Part shown: piece by piece, positions 50,496 to 60,300 of the stretch
How the letters are laid out: every line of letters starts with the position of its first letter
How positions within the stretch are numbered: the stretch's first letter is position 1
Assembly (NCBI GenBank): GCA_030248295.1
Contig: JASANH010000606.1
Coordinates: 1,665,397 to 1,729,396 of the forward strand
Length of the DNA: 64,000 nucleotides
Reading direction: 5' to 3'
From: Mesodorylaimus sp. YZB2_4
Lineage: Eukaryota; Nematoda; Enoplea; Dorylaimida; Dorylaimidae
Notes under the pieces: generated by a model
Database searches by the model: none
What the model was told of the DNA's origin: nothing
The model's input: the letters and a program-made list of their open reading frames with translations, nothing else
Position numbers and translations under genes: made by a program

Positions 50496-51411
50496 ACCTA
50501 TGTCCTATCGCGGATGGGTTCTGGTTTTGAGTTTAGAACCAAAATTTAAGACAGGCTTCTCGTCCTGCGAAGCAGGAGCGCCGATGATTCCTGATGCATA
50601 CGAAAAGTCTAGGATGACTCATCTGAAATCTTGAGAAAATTCAGCACCGTGTGACCTATTGGTGGGAGCAAACCTGTCCTAGACTAAACAATGAGTCGTC
50701 TAGGTCTTTTCGAGCAGCAATGCTCGAGCTAGGGCTGATCGTGAGTTCAGTTACATATGACAGCTACGAGAGGTAATTTTATGCGTTATACCTAATCTAC
50801 TGTAAAGCTAGGGTTCTACCAGAAGACATGGCATATTTCTTCTTGTGCGTGCTTCGGCGAAAGTTGAGTCGTTGTGACTATCCTCAGTTCTTCTCGAGGC
50901 TAGAACAAAACTACAAAACCAATTTATTTCTCCGCACTGACCCATAAACAGCCTGCGTGCAACTAAACAGATCTGTCAAGGATGTTGTCGCGAAATAGAG
51001 CATAATGACAAACATTGCTAATAACTTCATAAATCCTCCCAATATACCTAACAAACTGGTCGGCAATTTGACAGATACTTATTGACCTGGCCTCAAATTG
51101 TGAACGATACTTACAAATCCACTGGACGTCTTTACCTGACCAGACAGATACATAGCTTCCTCTTACTCTGTCTTACTCCACACCCTCTTCTCGTAAGGGC
51201 GTGCAAGTATTTGCGAAAATCTCTGTGGTCGAGAGATAGCAGCTTCAGGCATTGCTCATCTCACGATCATTGACACTTGCTCATCTCACCTAGTTACGTT
51301 TTTCCCGCACTTTTGGATCATGTCAGTTTATTTTCCAGCGATCACGAGCACATCGCACGAGAGGAGACTGCACTGCACGCACAGCACATCACACGGCACC
51401 ACATCATCTGA
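50496..51411. other. intergenic, no gene seen
   Basis: No open frame of note occurs here. This is the 3' flank of the UBASH3-like gene. Confidence 0.5.
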
Positions 51412-52621
51412 TCACAGACCAGCGTAGGGGACGGAGGGGGCGTTGCTGAAGTCGAGGTAGGTGATGTAGGGCATGGCGTCGTCGATCATCCTCCATTTCC
51501 CCTCCGATTCTTCGAAGACGACCAGCGAGCAGAAGGGGAACATGCTGCCCAGGGCGTTCATCTGCTCGGCCGACATGGCCACCGGTTCCTGGCCCAGCAA
51601 GCCGCGGGCGATGGCGTCGATGGTGGTTCCGTGAGTGACCAGGATCAGGTTGTTCTTGTCTGCAAAGGCGAGTGCCAGTCAGATTGGCCCGACCACACCC
51701 GAGCACACTCACCCTTGTGGCGATCGAGCAGCGAGTTGATGTTGGTGGCCACGCGTTTCTGGAAGTCGGTGTACGACTCGGACTTGTGGTCGTGGATGGC
51801 GTCTCGGCTCTCGACGGGCGAGTAGTTGCCGTCGACGGGGATTCCGGCCGCGTTCATTTCCGTGTCGTCCATCCAGACGGGCACTTGCTCGTACCAACCG
51901 GGGAAGTCGAACAGCGCCGTTTCGATGCCCACGCGGGCCTTGTTGTCCATGGCCTTGACGATGTTGTTGGCCGTCTGCACGCACCGCAGAGCCGGCGACG
52001 AGATGATGTAGGCGGAGGAGAGCTTGTTGGCCGTGAACCCGCGCCCGATCATTTGAGACGTCATGGCGCCCAGTTCCGTGATCGGTGCGTCGTAGCGGTA
52101 CGATTCGGGGAAGCCGGCACGCGGCGGCAGTTTCAGAGGCAGGTTCATGTCGTAGGGGCGGTACTTGTTGCCCTGAAACCAACACGGCCGTCAGACCCGG
52201 GGCTCCTGGAAACCTCGACAGCACTTACGGCCACGAAGGCGACGCTCATCCATTCGGGGAAGATTCGATCGACCCGCTCGGCGTTTCGCATCAGGAACAC
52301 GCGGCGGCCCCCTCGGCCCTGAGCCACCGTCTTGCGGACGGACATGGTTGATTGCTGGATGACGGACGGGCCGGCCATGACCGTGTTCGTGAAGGCCACG
52401 CTCTTCTCCATATCCGCCGGGGAGGCGACGTCTCGTTTGCTGGGCGCCATCGACACGCTGTTGTAGCCGCCCTCTTCCACTTTGGCCGTGGCGCTCTTGT
52501 CCAGCATGGATTTGGCCGAGATGGCCGTCTTGTTCATCATGGACTGAGCCACCGACACGGACTTCTGGCTCATGCCCGCCTTGGAACTTTGCTGCATCGA
52601 CACCGACTTTTGACTCGACAT
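51412..52621 (-). CDS. UBASH3/TULA-like histidine-phosphatase-fold protein with lost catalytic histidine
   Basis: Three exons (52621-52229, 52172-51713, 51659-51412) join in phase to 366 residues. The first ~100 residues are a low-complexity repeat of KSVS/KSML-type units (MSQKSVSVAQSMM, ISAKSML). The rest is a histidine-phosphatase (phosphoglycerate mutase) domain of UBASH3/Sts type: YRPYDMNLPLKLPPR, DAPITELGAM, ISSPALRCVQTA, ETALFDFPGWYE and LVTHGTTID. The nucleophile motif, RHGERVD in active relatives, reads RNAERVD, so the phosphate-accepting His is Asn. The second Arg, the acidic residue and the second His remain. Active UBASH3B dephosphorylates tyrosine kinases of the SYK/ZAP-70 type; this protein is predicted inactive or substrate-binding only. 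It has no UBA or SH3 domain. Codon third positions are almost all C or G, unlike its neighbours, suggesting high expression. Confidence 0.9.
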
Positions 52622-53340
52622 TCTCGCTCGCTCTACCTTTCGCTCAGAGATCGGAGATCAGAATGACGATATCGGCCAGTCGACCCCTCTCTGCAATTAC
52701 AGGCAGTGTAAAGTCGAAGTGTAGCGCCTTCTCTGATTGGCTGACACCCTCTGTGTACAGATTGCCTTCTGGAGCAAGCAGCGCGGTGGGTTGCTGCTAA
52801 AAATCCACGGCCTACAAATTCTTAATATATCACCACCATCACCATAAACGAGCGAAATTGATTCATCGAAAATTCGAAATTCGGCCAATCTTTTGCTCGA
52901 CGATCGCCAATTGCCGCAGCCCATTGCGCACACCTTTTCGATAAGCGACGTTTTTCAGCACCCTGCCAGAGCTGCTAGGCCATATAATAGTGATATTGGG
53001 GCAATGCTGAAATCCTTGGCCCGCCCTAAAAAACTAGGGCTACACTGGATTGTACTCTAGTATCTGTTTTCTTTGGGAATGTACAAGCACACTATGCGGC
53101 GCGTTAAGGGCGTGTATATGTTCAAAGAAAACTTTTATACGCTGTAGCCAAGTACTGGAGGAAGACCCAACCCACAGGAATAATCCCGCGCAGTCCGCGA
53201 CTCCTCCTTCATACCAATTCCACACAGGGGGAATTGGACTCATAATTCTCTCGAGTCGGCCGTCAGCGAGGTTCGAAGGGTCTTATGGTTAGTCCAAAAT
53301 TGCAAGGAGCGCCTTGAGACTAGGAATCAAAGACCAGTTG
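52622..53340. other. 5' flank of the UBASH3-like gene
   Basis: Presumed promoter and 5' UTR. No coding frame is supported. Confidence 0.45.
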
Positions 53341-53640
53341 GCGGGCGCGGTGGTGCAGCGGTTCGGCATTCATCTCTCTGGGATTTTATTGCTTGGGAGC
53401 GAGTGCCTGGACTCGGCCCGGGTTCGATCGCCAGTGATGGAGGTCGGTTTGCGAACCATAAACCCTCGCTGACCTTGCATGCCAGGCCGTGGGTGGCTCA
53501 CCCAGATACCGTCGAGATGCACCGAGTGGAGAGACGGGAGACAAACGAGGAGACTGCCGAAACCGACTGGGCTTAAAGCGTGCCTCCTGACCGCCTCCCA
53601 TAAGCAAAACAAACTTAAGCCCATAAAAATTTTAAAAAAT
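53341..53640 (+). mobile_element. tRNA-derived SINE, family A, copy 2
   Basis: A pol III A-box (TGGTGCAGCGG, 53351-53361) and B-box (GGTTCGATCG, 53421-53430) sit 60 bases apart in a tRNA-like head. A tRNA-unrelated body follows (GATGGAGGTCGGTTTGCG, GCACCGAGTGGAGAGACGG), ending in an A/T-rich tail (AAAATTTTAAAAAATTG). This is the most complete copy in the window; diverged or partial copies lie at 26715-26905 and 49712-49795. Confidence 0.75.
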
Positions 53641-53858
53641 TGCTAAAGATCGGTTATCGTGTCTAGTCCTGAACAACGAGAAGCAGACCAGATGAACCAG
53701 TGCGCTGATAATCATTCTGCATGCCAGCACAACTTGGCAGGTGAACACCTCATCGAAAGATGTGAGCAAGCAAGCAAGAACATCTCATTCATTTTTAGTG
53801 ACCCAAATGAGCATTCTGCCCAATTTCTTTCTTTCGGACTCGTTGCTCTCTCGCTCAC

Positions 53859-54143
53859 TCAGAGGGAGTTTGTGGGCGCCACTGATCGTGGCAGTCGGCA
53901 GCCGGAATCCAGCAAGGCAGTCTCTTGGAAGTAGAGGGAGGCGAGAGAGATTTGGGGGCCATTTCGATTGCACTCCAACTGGAATTGTGGCTGGGATACG
54001 TTCGTGACTTTCCTCCCGTTTATGGCTGTCACATATCCACCCACCGTCACGCCGGCCGACTTGGCTGCGCCGTTTTTGGTCACAGAGCTTACTTGGACCA
54101 TTTTTGTGAATCTCAAGGTGACATGGCAACAGGAAGCTGCCAC
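53859..54143 (-). CDS. PDZ-like domain, isolated exon or fragment
   Basis: The frame reads VQVSSVTKNGAAKSAG, then GGYVTAINGRKV and PQFQLECNRNGPQISL. This follows the PDZ pattern of a ligand-side strand, an AxxAG turn, GDxIxxINGxxV and a helix. The usual GD is GG here. No confident upstream exon or start was found, and the frame runs on past the domain into low-quality sequence. It may be one exon of a small PDZ gene or a decaying copy. Only the PDZ resemblance is claimed. Confidence 0.4.
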   Translation of the reverse strand: MAASCCHVTLRFTKMVQVSSVTKNGAAKSAGVTVGGYVTAINGRKVTNVSQPQFQLECNRNGPQISLASLYFQETALLDSGCRLPRSVAPTNSL

Positions 54144-54946
54144 GTTTCACAGTAGTCTGATGGCCGCCTTGGATCCTGGGCAGTATACCGTAACCAAGCT
54201 TTCCCGCCTTTAGACCATTAGAACTTGGGCAAAGCAATCGTATTAAGAGGGGGTCGAATGAGACAAACAAGGTCGTAAAAGATCGAGGATGGACAATGGG
54301 CAGTGGTCGAAACTGGGTCAAATCGGTGAACGATGAGCCAATGGTTAACGGATCGGCCACCTTTCATTTCATGTTGAGTATTGTGAGCCTGGACGGGGAG
54401 CGAGCTGCCGTCGGGGCCTTTATATCTCGCCTTAGCAAGGAGCCTGGCGGTCAGCGAGAGCTATTACGTACAGTCGACGAGCAGTACACCGTCCACCCTG
54501 CTCCGACCAGCGGCCAAATCAGAGGTCTTTACTGCCCAAGCCCTCTCCAACTAGTCTGCGGATGGAATTTGTGCACTGTAATCAGAGAGGATAGACACTT
54601 CGGTCAGGTTTTGGTTTAGTAAGTGTTTGGTTCATTTGCTTCACTCCATTTCGTCTGTTTTATGGCTTCTTAGTTCTTCTTAGTTCTTACTTTACTGCAA
54701 TCCCAAGCGGCCAAAGCGCACTGACAGGGCAGACATGACAATCAACAAAAAAAAGGAAACAGATGTCACACAGAAAAAGACTTGAAACAAATATTCGTCA
54801 TAAAAACACGCAATGATGATAAGGCGATATCTTCTGGCAAGTCATTCCATAAAATCTTTGCAGAATGTTCAAAAGACTGTCCGTAAGAGACCGTTCGAGA
54901 CCGGCAACACCAAATGATGACTTGCAGTATTTCTTTGACTAAAACG

Positions 54947-55453
54947 CTAACCAGAAATCGATTTGTGAATAAAATTTGAGTTATTGTAGTCGTGAAATCC
55001 GCGGTAAAACTTATGAAATTGAAGTAACTTCAGATATTTACGGCGGTCAGAAAGCGACGGCCACCCACATTTTTCTCTGACATTCGCTGATGTTATCGAC
55101 CAGCCATTGCAATAAATTCGAGCAGCAAGAAGTTGGGACTTCTCCAAATTTTCACTGTCCTTTTTCGTGATCGGATCATAAACACATGAACCATAATCCA
55201 GAACCGATCGAATGCAAGCTGTATAAACATTACCCATAACATTCTTATCCACATTTTTGCCGAGTTTACGTCGAAGAGCACCCAACATTGCCCTCGAGCG
55301 ATTGGCAATGGCCGAAACGTGTTTTGAAAATTTCATATCAGGAGAAAAAGTCACGCCGAGGTACCTAATTTCCTTAACAACTTCAATTAGGCGACCACGG
55401 ATCAGAAATTGAGGAAGCCAATTTAATTTCTGATGATTGTACCGAAATAACAT
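54947..55453 (-). mobile_element. non-LTR retrotransposon (LINE) reverse-transcriptase C-terminal fragment
   Basis: The open frame reads EIRYLGVTFSPDMKFSKHVS, IANRSRAMLGALRRKL, YTACIRSVLDYGSCVYDP and LEKSQLLAARI. These motifs are typical of the thumb and post-RT region of Jockey/CR1-like LINEs. The endonuclease and catalytic RT core (FADD box) are absent, so this is a 5'-truncated, presumably dead copy. The sequence to about 54700 may be its 3' UTR. Confidence 0.85.
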
Positions 55454-56507
55454 CGCTTACATGGCTACAGTAAAGTGAGGCGGTTTGCGAGACGACGACT
55501 GGAGGGCCGATAAATCATTTCGTGTAAAATGTGTCCCTTCACCCTCGAGCGCGCACAAGCGTTTGGTGATATGGTAAAACATGAACATGACTGGAGTGTG
55601 ATGTGTAAGTATTCGCGAGACTAGGGAAGGACTTTCGGTAGCATAATTTTTTTCCTTCTCGGCCGATCGTCCAACATTCTCGAGCGGGCCTCGGCAATTG
55701 CCGCCTCTGCAGCCTTATTCATGCTTAAGAATGGGTTGGGAAGCGGGTGGCGCTGCGCATGTACTGTACTGTTCTGTAAGGCAGGCACAGGCAACGCAAT
55801 AGCCTTTCAGATTCCTCATTTCATGAAATACATCGCTGGTCCCACGTGGATACCGTGTGGGCATGAAATCCCATATGGTGCACACATGGGAAACGTTCGC
55901 ATGCCACTAGCTTTTTTGACTCCCTGGAATGTCTCACCCTCGAATGCATCCCCGTCTGGGGCCTAACATATTTTTTATGTAAAAGCTAGGACTAATTTTT
56001 TCAAGCCTGTCGGGGTGAAGCTTATGAGGTGCTCTTATTGTCATGCTGACCCCGCAGTGGTACCCATCCAATACGGAACTTGCCACTCCACATTGGCTTA
56101 ACTGCAATCATACATAGTCATATCCCTCAGTGATTTCACCTTATAGAAAACCTAGTTTATTTGAAAAATTATTTGGGGACTTATGTGAGGCATAACTTTA
56201 TTGATTTGCCCATTAGATCGCAAGGCATGACTGAAGATGTTCTCTCGTCGTCGATGGTCTCCTCACTTTTTGAATGTTCCCGCGCTCTGCTTTCAGCATA
56301 TTCCTACAAGCAAGCACGTGGTTATCGTCTGCTGATTTTTCTTGCGCCAACTAGATATCTACATATAAGGCCGGTAGGCCGACGCGACGAAATTCCGTCT
56401 AGTCGGGCGATCGCGAACAGGGAAAATCAACCTTTTCTTGCGATTTTTAAACGGCTGCTTGATGTTGAAGTATTCTCTGCTCGTGATGTGAAACTGCTTC
56501 CTTTCAT
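55454..56507. other. no gene seen
   Basis: Between the LINE fragment and SINE family B only short frames occur. One at 56161-56544 (+) overlaps the repeat and has no recognisable domain. Confidence 0.45.
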
Positions 56508-56604
56508 CATTTCTCGCCTGAATGCTGAGGAGGGGCGTGTTTGACTTTAGGTGGCGCGATAGCTAAGAACAGACGAGTGATTGGCACTGGAGCAAGCTCG
56601 TGAT
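56508..56604 (+). mobile_element. SINE family B, copy 1 (head only)
   Basis: This is a direct repeat of 56991-57087, sharing ATTTCTCGCCTGAATGCTGA, GGTGGCGCGATAGC, AGACGAGTGATTGGCACTGG and GCTCGT with a few substitutions. The two copies diverge abruptly after GCTCGT. The GCGATAGCTAAGAAC part resembles a tRNA Leu/Ser-type A-box. Confidence 0.6.
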
Positions 56605-56990
56605 TATGGAAGGGGCTCTGGAATTATTAGGGACGGTGCATAGAAACGAAGCGGAACGGAAGCTGCAAGTCATTGGCCTTGCAGTTCTGGCAGCCAATTG
56701 CGAGTCACTATCACAGGGCTCCGCGGGAAATTTTCGAAAGCGACGCTATACGGGCAAGCGTCATGTGAAACCGCAATCAAGCGGCTAGATTCGCAAGGAG
56801 GCAAAAGAAGATGGAATGTCTAATTGTAAGAAACAACAAATATTGCAGGAGCAGCAAGATAAAAAATGCAGTAGTTCTAAAAAGTGGAACTGCACTGTTT
56901 AGGGTCAATGAATGGAGCTGCCCAATATCGTGCCTGAAGTTGTTGATCGAAAAATGCTCAACTGCTGCCATTGCGATCGTTTTCCGTTCT

Positions 56991-57140
56991 CATTTCTCGC
57001 CTGAATGCTGAGCAGGGGCGTGTTTGGGTTTGGGTGGCGCGATAGCCAAGAGTAGACGAGTGATTGGCACTGGAGTAAGCTCGTCGAGTGCATAGACCTA
57101 TGTAACGTGTGTTCAATCCTTGCTAGTTTGGCCTAAGAAA
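56991..57140 (+). mobile_element. SINE family B, copy 2 (with B-box)
   Basis: This copy keeps the shared 97-base block plus a B-box-like GTGTTCAATCC (57109-57119), about 70 bases after the A-box-like GCGATAGCCAAGAG. It lies just upstream of the Argonaute start codon (57317) and so within or next to its promoter. Confidence 0.6.
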
Positions 57141-57316
57141 TGCCTTCCCCTCGTCTCTCAGTTTGCCTCTTTCTATGCTTGCTTTACGTAGGTACATCGT
57201 GAGTTGCGCGTATGCCGAGGTCTATACTCCTAGCTACATCCTAGTCTACGAATCGGCATCGACTTAGGCCAAATTTTTTGTAGCCCGCATCGACTTCGTG
57301 GCCAACTCGATTCGTG

Positions 57317-60300
57317 ATGGCTGATAGAGGTAAGATGGCGCGGATATATTTTCTCACAGCATTTCATACAGCTTCGTTTCAGGCTCGAAAGGCGGCAAAG
57401 GCGGAGGTGGTGGACAGCGAGGTCAGCAACAATATCGTGGAGGTGATCAAAATGATCAGATACCGGGTGCCATGGAGGTTGTATCGATTAGCACTAATCA
57501 GGTATGTTGGCTGGTCTAATCCACTTTTCTCGGTGCCTTCTCAAATTTAGGGCCATTCAGCATGTTGCAGTCGAAGAGTGAGTGAAGACAGCCCGTCGAG
57601 CTACCTCTGTCTGTATTTCGATACCGATTGCGAATAATAAGCATCGGGATCAGTATCAATAGAAAAAGTTTCCTGGAGCAGGGAATCGCAAAAGAACCAG
57701 TCCAGTCATAAATGGTGATCCGCTATGGCATTTAGCATGGTCCAATCATTATTTTCAGTTCAGTGAGCTTAGTTACCAGTGAAGATCAGACATGCTTCAG
57801 CTGGATGAGTAACCATGTTTCGTTCGTCTCATTGAACTGAAATCGCGCAACTGCGCCATGTACTCTGGACTACTGTATGCGCAGCTGCAAGCATGAGCAG
57901 GGTGCAGATGCTGAGGGGTGGGGGCTCTTTGCATGGGAGGCACTAAACGTGATACCGACGGCGCCCTAGACGATGTGAGGCGAAAACTAATCGAACAGTG
58001 ACTTCTGACGTGGGCATAGTATTGTAGATCGAATGATGGGCAGGGAAGGATTGATCAGCGTACGGGGGGCATGAGAATCGAAACAAGTCAGGTAGCTTGT
58101 AGGTCATTCTCCGAGTCAGCATTGTGATCGAATTGTGACAATCTACCAACTCATCGTTCTCACATCGACCATTGCTCTTTTCAGCCGTCCGCATTGCCCG
58201 AAACGTTAATCAGTTATGGAGACATGATTCGAATCAAGCCAAGGCCCGACGCAGGAGGCACTAAAGGCCAGCCGATACAGTTAGAGTCGAATCACTTTCG
58301 GATTGAATTGAAAAGCAAAGTGGTCGTTCAGCAATATGACGTCTCGTTGCTGCGCATCGATCCGACGGGAAAGGAACGGAAAGCCAATTTGTAAGTGTTA
58401 TCTTTCCTTTGTGTACTGTTAGAGATTACACAAGACTCGCTTATTGTTTAGGGCTGAGCAGCATATGTTGTTTTGGAATACTGTCAAAAAGAATCCAAAT
58501 ATCTTCGGTTCGCCCGACCAAATCGTGTACGATCGAAAGAAACAGATGTTCTCGTTATCCCTTATTGAGGAGTGTAAGGACAAGAAGGAGGTGAAACTGT
58601 TCACATTTGGCTCTATGCTGTTTTACATTACTCTCGTTTTTCAGCTGAAATTGCGCGATAAGTCGATTTTGCCAAAGGATAACGGCAAGGACGCGCACTA
58701 CGTCATCGTGATCAAACACGTCAGCGCTATCAACGTCAACGATATAAAGCAAGGTGAGTGCTATGTTGCTCTGGTCATCCTATCAGTGGGGTAGGCCCGA
58801 TTTATTTGTAGCGTATAGCGAGAATTTGAATGAACGTGAACGTCAACATATTCAGTTTTTGGATTTGCTGTTCCGCCAAGGGCGTCATTTTAAGTAAGAA
58901 TTTGTTTGTTGCTGCTGTACTCGAAACCGCGATTCTTTGCGGATTTTAGCGACCAGCTCGTTCCTGCTGGACGCTCGTTTTATTTTCGATCACACGATAA
59001 TGACCGCTTGGACTTGGGGTGCGGCCGAGAGCTCTTACGTGGTTTCTATTTGTCGACTCGCGTCATTGACAATTGGCAGTTGTCGTTGAATGTAAATTGT
59101 AAGTGGGATATATCGTATATTCTTGCTAGGGTTGCATTCGACGGCTACTTTATTTTCAGGGAACGCGACGGCATTTTATGAACAAGAAAATTTGATCGAG
59201 TTCGCTTGTAAGGTCCTGAGCGATCATAACAGACAACAGTACAATCCTATTGCAACGAAAAAACGCACTTTGAATGACTCGGAACGTGACATTCTGCAGA
59301 GAGAACTCAAAAGTATGGACAACTACTTTAGTTCCTGGTTGCACGTCATTGAGTACCCAATAAAACTGTTTATCGTTACAGGCGTGCAATTAAAAGCGAT
59401 CCATATCGACCAAACGTTCAAGCCGACTGGCATCGTTAAAGACACGTCACGTAGCAAGACGTTTAATTGGGCTGAAAAGGAAGTGGATCATGGAAAGGTT
59501 ACGGTTGAAAAATATTTTCAGCAGCGATATGGAATGGCATTAAGGTAGGGTTATCGTGGGGCACTTCGTGCAGGCACGCTCGCTGATGGAGGAGAGATGG
59601 GTTTTTGCAGATTCCCGGAATGGCCACTGATTCAACGAGGAAAGGGTAAAAACATCAGACATATGCCTATGGAAGTAAGTATGCGCTGGCGAAGTAGCGT
59701 TCGACCGGGGCCATAATTAAGTTTTAAGAGCATGTATCTGTTATTTTCGTGGATGTGTCTTGAAAGACACTCGCGATCAGTTCGAGAATGCAAAAATCAT
59801 ATAGGGAATAGAACCAGGCGGAAATTTACTGTAATAGTGATGCAAAAGTGAGTTGCTGCTGTGTTGATTGGAAGGTACCAAATCTGCATGGGCGTAGGAG
59901 ACGGATACTACACGCATTGGCTGGGATTTTCTAGTGAGTGCACTTGATTTACTGTAGGAGTATCTATTTGTGCTCTGTTGACAGTGTTGTGATATGAATC
60001 CCTAAAATATTTTCTGAGTCAGGCCCCGTTTGAACGCTGTACAGGATATGACTTCTAGTGACATTGTTACTGACCTCTTGGCTTTCAGCTTTGCGAAATC
60101 GTGCCGGGCCAACGCGTCAAAAACAGGGAGTTGACGGAGAATCAGCACCGCGTCATGATTACGGTAATAGCTGATTGTTGTGTCTATGGATAATTGCCAT
60201 CGATTGATTATGGTTGGATTTTAGAACACGGCCGTTCCACCGGCTCAACGCCGAGAGAACATCTTGAACATGTTGAAAGCGGCTCAGTTCGCCACCGATG

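Noticed and set aside
51709-52224. 171-codon minus-strand frame in another phase
   Set aside because: It is a shadow frame of the UBASH3-like exon 2, Arg/Gln/His-rich and caused by GC-rich codons.
51672-52322. 216-codon plus-strand open frame
   Set aside because: It is antisense to the UBASH3-like gene. The extreme GC bias at third positions of that gene removes stops on the opposite strand.
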